Below are positions 42,698 to 51,843 of a DNA stretch of 64,000 nucleotides, one piece after another (position 1 is the first letter of the stretch; every line of letters starts with the position of its first letter). The DNA comes from Clostridiales bacterium PH28_bin88 (GTDB lineage: Bacteria > Bacillota > PH28-bin88). The translations under genes were made by a program, and so were the position numbers. The notes under the pieces were generated by a model. That model was not told the origin of the DNA. It saw only the letters and a list, made by a program, of their open reading frames with translations, and ran no database searches. The stretch covers positions 62,001-126,000 of the forward strand of contig LAKY01000016.1 of the NCBI GenBank assembly GCA_000987045.1, read 5' to 3'.

Positions 42698-42967
42698 CTA
42701 ACGCACCATGGTGCTTAGACTGGTAAACAGTTCAGTAGTAAAACCCGTCAGAATTCCCAACATCCACGAACCGAACAACAGCAGTGACAGCAGGACGGCC
42801 ACGATCTTGGGGACGAAGGTCAAAGTCTGTTCCTGGATTTGTGTGGTGGCCTGCAAAACGCTGATCACCAGGCCAACCACCAGGCCAAACCCCAGGGCGG
42901 GAGCGGACAGCAGCAAGGCGAGGCTCAACGCCTCCCGGGCCAGGTGGATAACATACTCCTGTGTCAT
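42698..42967 (-). CDS. fliQ: Flagellar export protein FliQ
   Basis: 89 aa from ATG 42967 (AGAGGAG upstream), the standard FliQ size. Two membrane helices with AREALSLALLLSAPALGFGLVVGLVISVLQATTQIQEQTLTFVPKI (positions ~8-53). Subunit of the export gate. Confidence 0.95.
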   Translation of the reverse strand: MTQEYVIHLAREALSLALLLSAPALGFGLVVGLVISVLQATTQIQEQTLTFVPKIVAVLLSLLLFGSWMLGILTGFTTELFTSLSTMVR

Positions 42968-42981
42968 ACCGTGTTGCTCCT

Positions 42982-43779
42982 CTACCGAAAGCTTTCCAAG
43001 AGGGACTTCACCACCAGATACCACCCGTCCACCATCACAAACAATAAGAGTTTAAAGGGTAATGCAATCATCACCGGCGGGATCATAAACATCCCCATGG
43101 ACATCAGGGTACTGGCCACCACCATGTCAATCACCAGAAAAGGTATGAAAATGAGAAAGCCCATTTGAAAAGCGGTTTTTAACTCGCTGATTACAAAAGC
43201 CGGGATGAGGGTTAACAAGGGAATATCATCCTTGGAGTTAGGGCGCTGCCCATGAGATGCGTTTACGAACAGGGCCAGGTCCTTTTCCCTGGTCTGCTTG
43301 AACATAAACTCCTTGACAGGCTGTTGGGCCAGTTCCAGGGCTTGTTCCTGCGTGATCTGTTGGGCCAGGTAAGGGTCCAGGGCCTGAGATTTAACCTGGT
43401 TGTAAACCGGCGCCATAGTAAAGAAGGTTAAAAACAGCGCCAGGCCGATCAGCACCTGGTTGGGAGGCGTCTGCTGGGTCGCCAGAGCACTCCGTACAAA
43501 GGACAGCACAACCACGATCCGGGTAAAGGAGGTCATCAATACCAGAAAGGCCGGCACCAGGGCGAGCACCGTAAGAAGCAAAAGCACCTGCAGGCTGTCT
43601 ACTACTTCACGGGGTTGGTCTGTCTGCCCGATATGCAAATCGATGCTGGGAAAGGGTACCGGTTCAGCGGATACAGGAGTAACCAGCACAAGTCCCATCA
43701 CCACCAGGCTAAGCAGGGTCATAATTAATCCCATACCCACTAACCGCCTACCGCCAATCTTGGCGTTCACAGCTGTCAT
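42982..43779 (-). CDS. fliP: Flagellar export protein FliP
   Basis: 265 aa from ATG 43779; the GTG eleven bases later is an alternative. Cleavable signal-like N-terminus (MTLLSLVVMGLVLVTPVSAEP), then four helices with MTSFTRIVVVLSFVRSALATQQTPPNQVLIGLALFLTFF (~80-118) and IPFLVIDMVVASTLMSMGM. Core of the FliPQR gate. Overlaps fliO by ~32 nt. Confidence 0.95.
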   Translation of the reverse strand: MTAVNAKIGGRRLVGMGLIMTLLSLVVMGLVLVTPVSAEPVPFPSIDLHIGQTDQPREVVDSLQVLLLLTVLALVPAFLVLMTSFTRIVVVLSFVRSALATQQTPPNQVLIGLALFLTFFTMAPVYNQVKSQALDPYLAQQITQEQALELAQQPVKEFMFKQTREKDLALFVNASHGQRPNSKDDIPLLTLIPAFVISELKTAFQMGFLIFIPFLVIDMVVASTLMSMGMFMIPPVMIALPFKLLLFVMVDGWYLVVKSLLESFR

Positions 43780-44137
43780 TCCCTTCCGACGTCTGATGAC
43801 TGGCTCCTGACTTCCATGTTGGCGGCCGGTTTTTAAGACCCCAACGCTGCATGAGCGGTAAAAGTTCTCCCGGCTCCGGCAACGGGTAGCCATCCAACTC
43901 CTTGATCAGGGTAGCCCCCTTCTCCCCGGTGGCGATCAAGAAACAGTGCCTGTTCACCTGTACCACCCAGAGGTGCGCCTTTGGCCCCAGAGAGATTCTT
44001 TCCAGGATGCGCATGTGTCCCGCCGCCTGGAAGGGTACACGCCGGCCCAACCCGTACTTTACGCTTATGTAAGCCAGCAGCCCCACCAGCGGGAGGAAGA
44101 TTATCAGCCGGATAACCGCCCCGTACAAGTCGCCCAT
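43748..44137 (-). CDS. fliO: Flagellar biosynthesis protein FliO
   Basis: 129 aa. One N-terminal membrane helix (LIIFLPLVGLLAYISVKYGLG) and the FliO/FliZ domain (MRILERISLGPKAHLWVVQVNRHCFLIATGEKGATLIKEL). It stabilises FliP during gate assembly. Located immediately upstream of fliP as usual. Confidence 0.92.
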   Translation of the reverse strand: MGDLYGAVIRLIIFLPLVGLLAYISVKYGLGRRVPFQAAGHMRILERISLGPKAHLWVVQVNRHCFLIATGEKGATLIKELDGYPLPEPGELLPLMQRWGLKNRPPTWKSGASHQTSEGNDSCERQDWR

Positions 44138-44149
44138 TACATTGCTCCT

Positions 44150-44515
44150 TTACCCTTCCCGTTCCCCGGCCAGGGAATTGACACGAATACCAAAAACCTC
44201 GTTGATCACGACAACCTCACCCAGGACAAGGGGATGGTCATTCACCAGTATTTCCACCGGCTCACCCGCCAGCCTGTCCAGTTCGATCACCGATCCCACT
44301 TGTAGATCCAGCACCTCCCGGACGGTAAGCGAGGCATCCCCTAACCTGGCCGACAATTCGACCTTCACATCTCCCAGGGCAGCCAAGGGCATTTGGTTGG
44401 ATGGTCCCGCGACCGGTTCCAGGGGGGCAAACCTGGCCCGGGATACCCGCGGGGTACCCCGCCCGCTCACCTTGTCCACCATGCGCTGGATCTCTTCATC
44501 CGTCAACCAAGGCAT
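44150..44515 (-). CDS. fliN: Flagellar motor switch protein FliN
   Basis: 121 aa from ATG 44515 (AGGAG 8 nt upstream). C-terminal SpoA domain: LGDVKVELSARLGDASLTVREVLDLQVGSVIELD... GEVVVINEVFGIRVNSL. N-terminal ~35 residues are variable. It forms the C-ring base; the genome region also encodes FliY with its own FliN-type domain at 29045. Confidence 0.93.
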   Translation of the reverse strand: MPWLTDEEIQRMVDKVSGRGTPRVSRARFAPLEPVAGPSNQMPLAALGDVKVELSARLGDASLTVREVLDLQVGSVIELDRLAGEPVEILVNDHPLVLGEVVVINEVFGIRVNSLAGEREG

Positions 44516-44526
44516 GGTCACCACTC

Positions 44527-45027
44527 CTACTGAATAATAAAGTCGCGGAAATAGATGTTTTTCACCTGGCTGTTTACCAGCACCAAGTTGATGGCTTCCA
44601 CCAGTTCCTGCCGTAGTTCCAGGGTCCTGTCCTGGTTATTGATATCCGCCACCGTCTTGGACCGTAGCACGTTAATAATGGCGTCCCTGACCCGGTAATC
44701 TTTGCCCGCTATCTCCTTTTCCAGGTCTTTACCAGTATACTCCAGGGTGACCGTAACCCGCAGGTACCGCCGGTAGCCCGGTTCGGCCAGGTTAACGGTG
44801 AAGCTGTCCAGGGTCAAACTTTTTGGCGTCCCCGCTTCGACAAGGGTGTCGTTGTTCTTGGTTGCCCGGGCCCCAATCAGGTACCAGGCCGCGCCGCCGC
44901 CCAACCCCAGAACTACCACCAAGATGGCCGCGATTAACAGCCACTTGGACCGGCGCTTTTCCGCTGGTTTTTTCTCCTCCTGCGGCGTCTGGACCACGGA
45001 CAGCTTTCTTTGCGGTTCAGGACTCAC
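44527..45027 (-). CDS. fliL: Flagellar basal-body protein FliL
   Basis: 166 aa from GTG 45027, overlapping the motB stop (GTGA). Cytoplasmic Lys/Glu-rich head, membrane helix (WLLIAAILVVVLGLGGGAAWYLIG), then the periplasmic domain (LDSFTVNLAEPGYRRYLRVTVTLEY... RDAIINVLRSKTVADI). It associates with stators and affects motor torque. Confidence 0.94.
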   Translation of the reverse strand: MSPEPQRKLSVVQTPQEEKKPAEKRRSKWLLIAAILVVVLGLGGGAAWYLIGARATKNNDTLVEAGTPKSLTLDSFTVNLAEPGYRRYLRVTVTLEYTGKDLEKEIAGKDYRVRDAIINVLRSKTVADINNQDRTLELRQELVEAINLVLVNSQVKNIYFRDFIIQ

Positions 45028-45797
45028 TTCTGCAACACCTCGTTACCATAGGGATCCCGGGCAATGATCATGATCACTACTCTCCGGTTCAATGCCTGCT
45101 TTTCCGGCGTGTCGTTGGGGGCTACCGGCTGGAATTCACTGTAGCCGGTGGCAGCAAATTTCTTGGGGTCCAACCCGAGGGTCTCGGTGAAGTAGCGGAC
45201 TACTCGCACCGAGCGCCGGGTGGACAATTCCCAGTTAGTGGGAAACTCCGGGGTGTTGATGGGGCGGTTGTCGGTGTGCCCCTCCACTGATATCTGGTAT
45301 GGCAGCTTATCCAGGAGGCCGGCCAGGCTGTCCAGCAGCTTCCTGGCTTCCGGCTTGAGATCCGCCTTGCCCGAGTCAAAGAGCACCCTTTCCTTGATGT
45401 CCAGGGCGATACCCCGGTCCTCGTAACGCACCTCCACCATCTGCTCCAGACCGCTCTCCTGGAGAAATGTCTGGACGGTATAGAACACCTCGAGTAGAGG
45501 GTTGGTCTCGCTAATCTGCTGCATCATCTGGCTCTGGCTCGATGATGGCGCCTGTTCCGACGGTTGCTGCTGGCTGCTGCTTTCAGGCTGCGGTTGTTCC
45601 ATGGGGACCGGCCCCCAGTCGAGGATCCCGGACCCCTGAAAGGAGGTGATGAACTGCTTGAACTTGACCACATCCAGCACGGAGAAAGAATAAAGCAAGA
45701 CGAAAAAGGTCAGCACCAGGGTAACCATATCGGCATAGGTTAAAAGCCATTCCTGGGATGTGTCGTTGCTATTAGCCTCCCGACGCCTCCTACGCAT
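45024..45797 (-). CDS. motB: Flagellar stator protein MotB
   Basis: 257 aa. Membrane helix with the ion-binding Asp (WLLTYADMVTLVLTFFVLLYSF), a Gln/Ser-rich plug/linker and an OmpA-like peptidoglycan-binding domain (ISVEGHTDNRPINTPEFPTNWELSTRRSVRVVRYF). Ion type cannot be told from sequence alone. Translationally coupled to motA and fliL. Confidence 0.95.
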   Translation of the reverse strand: MRRRRREANSNDTSQEWLLTYADMVTLVLTFFVLLYSFSVLDVVKFKQFITSFQGSGILDWGPVPMEQPQPESSSQQQPSEQAPSSSQSQMMQQISETNPLLEVFYTVQTFLQESGLEQMVEVRYEDRGIALDIKERVLFDSGKADLKPEARKLLDSLAGLLDKLPYQISVEGHTDNRPINTPEFPTNWELSTRRSVRVVRYFTETLGLDPKKFAATGYSEFQPVAPNDTPEKQALNRRVVIMIIARDPYGNEVLQK

Positions 45798-46599
45798 TGG
45801 CCTGCTCCTCCCGTGCCCTGGCAGCCTGTTGTTGCTGCTGGGCGGTTTTCGGCGACAGGAAGGAGTTCAGTTTTTCATCCAGGATCCGCGGGTTCATCCC
45901 CGACTGGATGGAGATGATGCCCTCCAGGATAATCTCCTTGATCAGCAATTCCTCGCTGCTTCTAAGCGCCAGTTTATTGGCGAGGGGGGTGAACACCAGG
46001 TTGGCCATCAGGCTGCCGTAAAAGGTGGTAATCAAGGCCACAGCCATGGCCGGACCCAGAGCACTGGGGTCGTTCAGTTTGGCCAGCATCACGATCAGCC
46101 CGATGAGGGTCCCGATCATCCCGTATGCCGGGGCAAGGCTGGCCCAGGTACGGAAGATCCCCTGTCCCAGTTCGTGCCGGCGAGCGGTATATTCCATGTC
46201 GGTCTCCAGGATACCCCGGATCAGTTCCGGGTCCAGGGCATCCACCATCATCCGGATACCTTTCTGGAAAAATGGGTCGTTCAACCGCTCGATGTCGTCC
46301 TCCAGGCCCAGCAAACCCTCCCGCCGGGCTTTTTTGGCCAGGTCGCAGAGCAGTTCGATGACAATGCTGGGGTCGATGGTTTCCGTGGTCACCGCACACT
46401 TGAGGGTGTGCATGACCCCCTTGATCTGCTGGATGTCGTAACTGATCAGGAGGGAAGCGAAAGAGCCTCCCACGGTAATGAACACAGAAGGCAGGTTCCA
46501 AAACATCCCCAACTTGCCGCCCAGGGAAATGGACATCAAGATAAAAAAGGTTCCCAGTACCAATCCAACTATGGTCAGTACGTCAAATCGTCCCATCAT
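45790..46599 (-). CDS. motA: Flagellar stator protein MotA
   Basis: 269 aa, four membrane helices: TIVGLVLGTFFILMSISLGG, NLPSVFITVGGSFASLLISY, SLAPAYGMIGTLIGLIVML, AVALITTFYGSLMANLVF. A charged cytoplasmic loop (residues ~70-145) contacts FliG. Proton or sodium channel of the motor with MotB, overlapping its gene by 8 nt. Confidence 0.95.
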   Translation of the reverse strand: MMGRFDVLTIVGLVLGTFFILMSISLGGKLGMFWNLPSVFITVGGSFASLLISYDIQQIKGVMHTLKCAVTTETIDPSIVIELLCDLAKKARREGLLGLEDDIERLNDPFFQKGIRMMVDALDPELIRGILETDMEYTARRHELGQGIFRTWASLAPAYGMIGTLIGLIVMLAKLNDPSALGPAMAVALITTFYGSLMANLVFTPLANKLALRSSEELLIKEIILEGIISIQSGMNPRILDEKLNSFLSPKTAQQQQQAARAREEQANA

Positions 46600-46816
46600 C
46601 GTTCACCTCATGGTACCCCGAGTTCAAATCCCTGGCGCAGTAAGCGGCACGACGGTAGCGAATCACCAGGGCTACCACCTCGTCTACCGAGTCCTTTACC
46701 AGCAGCTTCTTCCCCGATGTCAGGGTGATTACCGTCTCCGGCACCGCCTCTACCCTTTCGATAAGTTCGGCGTTGATCACCACAGCCCGGTTGTCCAGGG
46801 TGGTCAGCTTGATCAC
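46583..46816 (-). CDS. flbD: FlbD-family flagellar protein
   Basis: 77 aa from GTG 46816 (GGGGGT 7 nt upstream). IKLTTLDNRAVVINAELIERVEAVPETVITLTSGKKLLVKDSVDEVVALVI is the FlbD/SwrD domain. In Bacillus SwrD raises motor power. The usual neighbours flgE and motA flank it. Confidence 0.9.
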   Translation of the reverse strand: MIKLTTLDNRAVVINAELIERVEAVPETVITLTSGKKLLVKDSVDEVVALVIRYRRAAYCARDLNSGYHEVNDDGTI

Positions 46817-46998
46817 GGTAAACACCCCCGAGAACTTTAGACTGGGCCAGGTACCGGGGTTGGGGCAAGGGACCGACCCCCGCCCCATAACCCCAATCAC
46901 CAGCATTCGCCACAACCACTGCCTGACATTTATTGCTTCGCCAACTGTAGCAACCTGCGACACCTGGTCACCAGTTACCATTCACTAGTCACTAAACA

Positions 46999-47805
46999 CT
47001 ACCTCTTCAAGTTTGCCAGTTCCTGCAGCATCTCGTCGGAGGTGGAGATTACCCGGGCGTTGGCCTGGAACCCCCGCTGGGTCAGGATCATGTCGCTGAA
47101 CTCCTGGGCCAGCTCCACGTTGGACATTTCCAGGGCAGAGGGGATAATGGTCCCCCTGCCCTCGCTGCCGGGAGCGCCCGGATCAGGTTCGGTTTGGTTC
47201 GCGTTGGGATTATAAACATAAAGGTTCTCGCCCACCTTCACCAGCCCCGCGGGGTTGGCGAACTTGGCCATACCAATAGCCTGGCCGCTCTCCAGTGTTC
47301 CATCCTGAATGTACGAGACGTTGCCGTAAGTGTCAATGCTGAAGCTGGAGGCATCAGTAGGGACGGTAATGGGCGAGGTTCCGCCGGCGTCAACCACGTA
47401 CAAGCCGCTACCCGGCACCACCAGGTTGCCCTCGGCATCAAAGGCAAAAGCGCCCGCCCTTGTGTAGTACTTGTTGGTACCGTCGGTCAGGACGAAAAAC
47501 CCTTCCCCCTGGATCATCAAGTCCGTGGGCTGGCCGGTGGACCCCGCCGCGCCCTGGGTGTGGATGACGTCAATGGAGCCTATGCCGGCGCCCAGGCCCA
47601 CCTGCCTGGGATTGGTGCCGCCCCGGGCGCCGTCCCCGGGTGGAGCTGAACCACCCCGTAAGGTCTGGTAAAACACGTCCTGGAAAGTTACCCGGCTGCG
47701 TTTAAAACCCGGGGTATTAACGTTGGCTATGTTGTCGGCAATCACGTCCATCCGCAACTGGTGGACCCGTAAACCGGCCACCGCGGAGTACATGGAACGC
47801 ATCAT
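46999..47805 (-). CDS. flgE: Flagellar hook protein FlgE (short form)
   Basis: 268 aa. N-terminal [38 protein letters not shown], the FlgE/F/G middle (TDLMIQGEGFFVLTDGTNKYYTRAGAFAFDAEGNLV), and C-terminal SALEMSNVELAQEFSDMILTQRGFQANARVISTSDEMLQELANLKR. The short length and its place after flgD match the Bacillus-type hook gene (formerly called flgG there). A distal rod identity is the alternative. Confidence 0.88.
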   Translation of the reverse strand: MMRSMYSAVAGLRVHQLRMDVIADNIANVNTPGFKRSRVTFQDVFYQTLRGGSAPPGDGARGGTNPRQVGLGAGIGSIDVIHTQGAAGSTGQPTDLMIQGEGFFVLTDGTNKYYTRAGAFAFDAEGNLVVPGSGLYVVDAGGTSPITVPTDASSFSIDTYGNVSYIQDGTLESGQAIGMAKFANPAGLVKVGENLYVYNPNANQTEPDPGAPGSEGRGTIIPSALEMSNVELAQEFSDMILTQRGFQANARVISTSDEMLQELANLKR

Positions 47806-47883
47806 GTTTCCTCTTGACCTCCTTTATTCAGGGTCGCTTCCGTCATTCCGCGACCGCGGGCTCCCTCTGTGAGGTCCAGCCCG

Positions 47884-48270
47884 TTAAATAATCACCGCGC
47901 TGTCGATGTTGGTAAAGACATTCTCCTTGATACCGGCGCCGTCCACAGCAGTCACCACCGTACGGTTGGCCACGCTGACGATGAGGGCGAGGTCATCCAT
48001 CAGGATGAGAGACTCCCGGGCGCCCTTTTGGGCCGCTTTGTCCACCGCCGTTCCCAGCCGCTCCAGGTCTCCCGCGGTGAGGGCGATCCGCCGGGTGGCC
48101 ATCCGCTGCCGGGCATGCTGGGAGAATTTTAACGGCTGGGCCTTAAGCTCCTGCTCCAGGACAGTCTGAAATGACTTCTGCCCGGGTACAGTTCCGCTCG
48201 GTTTTCCCGTCTTGCCGCCGGGAGGCATCACCGGCAGTACCGGCCCGGTCAGGTTCACCCTATTGGTCAA
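47884..48270 (-). CDS. Flagellar operon protein of the TIGR02530 type
   Basis: 128 aa from TTG 48270 (GGGAGG 8 nt upstream), overlapping flgD by 11 nt. Conserved core LKFSQHARQRMATRRIALTAGDLERLGTAVDKAAQKGARESLILMDDLALIVSVANRTVVTAVDG (positions ~47-111). Always found between flgD and flgE in Firmicutes; function not established. The family name is recalled from memory. Confidence 0.82.
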   Translation of the reverse strand: MTNRVNLTGPVLPVMPPGGKTGKPSGTVPGQKSFQTVLEQELKAQPLKFSQHARQRMATRRIALTAGDLERLGTAVDKAAQKGARESLILMDDLALIVSVANRTVVTAVDGAGIKENVFTNIDSAVII

Positions 48271-48736
48271 CAGGTTCACCTCCCTGCTGGGGAGCATCCT
48301 CTTCGGCCGCCATGTACACCCGCTGTACCGCGCTGTAAGGTACATCCTGTCCGGCCACCACCAGGTAAGCCAGACCCGACAGCATCTTCACACCCGTGAC
48401 GGTCCCGGACAGGGTTTCCCCCGTTTCCGGCAACTCCGCCTCCACCTCCAGCCCGATCAGTTCCAGGGCACGGGACAGGGCCAATTCCCCCTCCCGGGCT
48501 GACTGGTTTGCCAGGAAGGCGGTAAGGTGATTATTGAGGTTTCCCATCTGTTCCAGGGAACTGAACTGGGCCATCTGGAGGACAAACTCCTTGTCTTCCA
48601 TAGGATTCATGGGGTCCTGGTTCTGCAGCTGAGCCACCAGCAAGCGCAAAAAATCGTCCTTACCCAGGGACTTCTGCGGTATTCTGCTCTGTTCGTTCAA
48701 GCCGGTACCGGTTCCTGAAACACCATTTACAGTCAT
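48260..48736 (-). CDS. flgD: Flagellar hook capping/assembly protein FlgD
   Basis: 158 aa. N-terminal FlgD motif LGKDDFLRLLVAQLQNQDPMNPMEDKEFVLQMAQFSSLEQMGNL; the C-terminal half (LIGLEVEAELPETGETLSGTVTGVKMLSGLAYLVV) is a reduced hook-scaffold domain. It caps the growing hook. Confidence 0.94.
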   Translation of the reverse strand: MTVNGVSGTGTGLNEQSRIPQKSLGKDDFLRLLVAQLQNQDPMNPMEDKEFVLQMAQFSSLEQMGNLNNHLTAFLANQSAREGELALSRALELIGLEVEAELPETGETLSGTVTGVKMLSGLAYLVVAGQDVPYSAVQRVYMAAEEDAPQQGGEPVDQ

Positions 48737-48748
48737 CTTCTCACCTCC

Positions 48749-49936
48749 CTAGGCCAGCAGGTTGACGTACCCCGGGGCCGGATTGTTTTGATACCTAATC
48801 TCATCTGCTTCCGGAACCGCCCCCAATCCGCGTACTCCCTGGAAACCCCCGGACCGGGAGCCGGCGCCGGGCATGTTGTCCCGATCTTGCTGGAAGCCGC
48901 TAAAGGAATGGCCGCCAACATCCACGCTGGCCTGGTGAAACTTCAACCCGGCGTCCTGCATCGTCTGTCTCAGTTGAGGCAGGTTGGCTTCAATCACCTG
49001 GCCCACCCGCGGGTTTTCCACAGCAAAACGGGCGGTAACCAACCCGTCTTCCACTGATAACCTCAGGTGCAAACGCCCCAGGTGCTCAGGTTTGAGCTGG
49101 ATCTCCATTTCACTTCGCCGTCCCGCTGTCATCATCCGGCTATGCTGGACAATTTGCGCGGCGACGGCTTGAAAGTCCGGTAGGGAACCAGGAGTAACCG
49201 CCGTGGTGGGCGCCTGACCTGGCGCCTGGCCTGCCTGTACTGTTACCTGTCCCGCAAACAGTGATTCCCGGCCTGCCGCTGAAGGTACTTCATGGGTTCC
49301 CGGTACCCGGAAACCAACCGTCCAGCTGGAGTTGGGCAGCTCACTGTGACGGTGATCCCCGAGGGCATACCCTGGGCCTGCCGGCATCGCTTTAGCCAAC
49401 CCGGTACCCGCGCCTGGCCATGTTTCCCTCCCGGCAATTTCACCCGCTTCTGCCGGAAAGGCTGCAGCCCGTTTAAGACCGGGGGGCAGGTCCGCCAACC
49501 CATTTTCCGGCAACCGCCCGCCTGGCTGGCTAACCGTCCAGGATGGCAAGGAAATTCCCCTTTCGGTTTGCGCACCACCATCGACACGGCCGGATTGCGG
49601 TTGATTTTCCATTTCCGCCACCACGGTTAATGGAACCACAGGTTCTCCGGCCACAGGTTGGCCTTGAAGCATAACCGGCAGTACGGTGGCCTGCCCTGGC
49701 GGCATGTCTTCCGGAACGGAGGATACCAGTCCACCCATCAGACCGGGCATCAACAACAGAGGAGTTGACATGACCATTTCCGGAGCCGGAAAACCGGGCC
49801 GGCTGCCTTGCCCGGCAGCAATCGACGCCAGCACGCCGGCAAATTCAGACCCCTCCCTGTTTTTCGTACCGGACTTCGGTCCGTTGCCGGGAGCGGCAGT
49901 GGAAGCAGAGTTCCCCGTTGCCATTACAGCTTGCAT
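48749..49936 (-). CDS. fliK: Flagellar hook-length control protein FliK
   Basis: 395 aa from ATG 49936 (GGAGGT 7 nt upstream). Low-complexity Pro/Gly/Thr-rich N-terminal two thirds act as the ruler. The conserved C-terminal domain (MEIQLKPEHLGRLHLRLSVEDGLVTARFAVENPRVGQVIEANLPQLRQTMQDAG, ~290-343) switches FlhB specificity. Sequence before the domain is poorly conserved, as is normal. Confidence 0.88.
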   Translation of the reverse strand: MQAVMATGNSASTAAPGNGPKSGTKNREGSEFAGVLASIAAGQGSRPGFPAPEMVMSTPLLLMPGLMGGLVSSVPEDMPPGQATVLPVMLQGQPVAGEPVVPLTVVAEMENQPQSGRVDGGAQTERGISLPSWTVSQPGGRLPENGLADLPPGLKRAAAFPAEAGEIAGRETWPGAGTGLAKAMPAGPGYALGDHRHSELPNSSWTVGFRVPGTHEVPSAAGRESLFAGQVTVQAGQAPGQAPTTAVTPGSLPDFQAVAAQIVQHSRMMTAGRRSEMEIQLKPEHLGRLHLRLSVEDGLVTARFAVENPRVGQVIEANLPQLRQTMQDAGLKFHQASVDVGGHSFSGFQQDRDNMPGAGSRSGGFQGVRGLGAVPEADEIRYQNNPAPGYVNLLA

Positions 49937-50061
49937 CTTCATCACCTCCTTTCCCGTTTGAATTCGGCACCAAGCGGCCGTGTGGAAGAGCATCTCAAAT
50001 ATCGGCCGGCTTGATCCTTATGAATATCGGTAGTGCCTTTGGGCATACCGAAAGGTTAGGG

Positions 50062-50502
50062 CTAATTTTTTTGTCGCCTTACAAAAGCCGCGCCCCCTAT
50101 GTCATCCAGCACCCGCTGCTCTTCGCGCCCGGCGGCGTAATCGTATTCCGACCGGCGACGATCTTTCAGGTTTTCCAACACCTGGCGGTCCCGCATGGCT
50201 TCCACCACCTCGCCCTGGCGGCGGGAAACCTCTTTACCGGCATCCGCCACCACACCGGCCTGCCGGTGAATGGTCTCCTCCAATGCCTCCAGGTAGGTAG
50301 CCTGCAAAAGGGCTTTCGCCAGTTCCACCTTGCCTTCCGTGTGGGCTTGTTGGCGCCACTGCAGTTCTTCCCGGTATTCCGAAAGACTTTCCTGCTGCCG
50401 CCTGAGTGAGTCACGGGCTGCATGCAGCTTCTGCTTGTTCTGTTCTTCCAGGGCCACCCTGTACTGCAACACACTCTCCAGGGGAAAACGGAAGCGGTGC
50501 AC
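50062..50502 (-). CDS. fliJ: Flagellar export chaperone FliJ
   Basis: 146 aa from GTG 50502 (AGGAGGG 7 nt upstream). Nearly all coiled coil: FRFPLESVLQYRVALEEQNKQKLHAARDSLRRQQESLSEYREELQWRQQAHTEGKVELAK (~3-62). FliJ sits inside the FliI ATPase ring like a gamma stalk; the gene directly follows fliI. Confidence 0.9.
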   Translation of the reverse strand: MHRFRFPLESVLQYRVALEEQNKQKLHAARDSLRRQQESLSEYREELQWRQQAHTEGKVELAKALLQATYLEALEETIHRQAGVVADAGKEVSRRQGEVVEAMRDRQVLENLKDRRRSEYDYAAGREEQRVLDDIGGAAFVRRQKN

Positions 50503-50526
50503 GGTCACCCTCCTTCCCAATCACCG

Positions 50527-51843
50527 TCATGCTAAAGTCATCTTAAGCCCTACCAGGGTTTGGTCGAAGGTGAAGAAGTCCTCCATACCTTGCCGCAAGA
50601 AAGCCACAATGCGGTCATGATACTTCACCGCCTCGTCCACCCGAGGGTTGGCGCCCTCCTCGTAGGCGCCGATGTTAATGAGGTCCTCCACCTCCCGGTA
50701 GGCCGCCAGCATGTCCCGGAGCCTGCCTGCCAGTTCGCGCTGTTCCGGAGTGGTGATATCCGCCATCAACCGGCTGATGCTGGCCAGCACATCGATGGCG
50801 GGAAAACGGTTACGGTTGGCCAAATCCCTGGACAGGACGATGTGTCCGTCAAGGATACCCCTGACCGAGTCGGCAATGGGCTCGTTCATGTCATCCGCGT
50901 CCACCAGCACTGTATACAGGCCGGTGATCGATCCTTGCCGGGTATTCCCCGCCCGCTCCAGCAACCTGGGCAACAGGGCAAAAACTGACGGCGGATAACC
51001 CCTGGTAGCAGGGGGCTCGCCCACGGCAAGCCCTACTTCCCGCTGGGCGTTGGCAAACCGGGTAACCGAATCCATCATCAGCATTACGTTCTTGCCCTGG
51101 TCCCGGAAATACTCGGCGATAGCGGTTGCCACGAAGGCTCCCTTGATGCGGATCAGCGGGGGCTGGTCGGAGGTAGCCACCACCACCACAGAACGGGCCA
51201 GTCCACCGGTCCCCAGATCCCTTTCCAGAAACTCCAGTACCTCCCGGCCCCTTTCACCGATGAGGGCGATCACGTTGACATCCGCACTGCTGTGCCGGGC
51301 AATCATGCCCAGCAGGGTGCTCTTCCCCACCCCGCTGCCGGAGAAAATCCCCACCCTCTGTCCCTGCCCGCAGGTCAGGAGGGCATCCATTGCTTTCACC
51401 CCAGTAGCCAGCACCTGTTGGATGCGCCGGCGTTCCATGGGGTTGGGCGGGGGATTGTCCACCCGGTAGCGGGCTCCCGTGGGTCGCGCCTTACTCCGGT
51501 CCATGGGAACCCCCAGGCCGTCCAGCACCTGGCCCAACAGTTCTGGTCCCACGTGCACCTGATGGGAGTATCCGGTGGGAACCACTGGCGCTCCCGGTGC
51601 AACCCCCCGGAGAGTACCCAGGGGCATTAACAGGGTCCGGCGTTCCCGGAAACCAACCACCTCCGCGAGAACCGGCTCCGGCTCCCCGGCCGCGTAAATG
51701 CGGCAAACCTCACCCACCGGCGCGGTGATACCCGTGGCCTCCACCGTCAAGCCGATCACCCGTGCCACCTTGCCGGTACAACGGATGGTGTCGGCCCGCC
51801 TCAGTTTTTCGGCATATACATTAAAATCCGGGGAGGGTATCAT
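50527..51843 (-). CDS. fliI: Flagellar export ATPase FliI
   Basis: 438 aa. F1-beta-like: Walker A GIFSGSGVGKSTLLGMIAR, catalytic VIALIGERGREVLEFLE, Walker B NVMLMMDSVTRFANAQREVGLAVGEPPATRGYPPSVF. N-terminal beta barrel intact. Overlaps fliH by 4 nt. Confidence 0.96.
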   Translation of the reverse strand: MIPSPDFNVYAEKLRRADTIRCTGKVARVIGLTVEATGITAPVGEVCRIYAAGEPEPVLAEVVGFRERRTLLMPLGTLRGVAPGAPVVPTGYSHQVHVGPELLGQVLDGLGVPMDRSKARPTGARYRVDNPPPNPMERRRIQQVLATGVKAMDALLTCGQGQRVGIFSGSGVGKSTLLGMIARHSSADVNVIALIGERGREVLEFLERDLGTGGLARSVVVVATSDQPPLIRIKGAFVATAIAEYFRDQGKNVMLMMDSVTRFANAQREVGLAVGEPPATRGYPPSVFALLPRLLERAGNTRQGSITGLYTVLVDADDMNEPIADSVRGILDGHIVLSRDLANRNRFPAIDVLASISRLMADITTPEQRELAGRLRDMLAAYREVEDLINIGAYEEGANPRVDEAVKYHDRIVAFLRQGMEDFFTFDQTLVGLKMTLA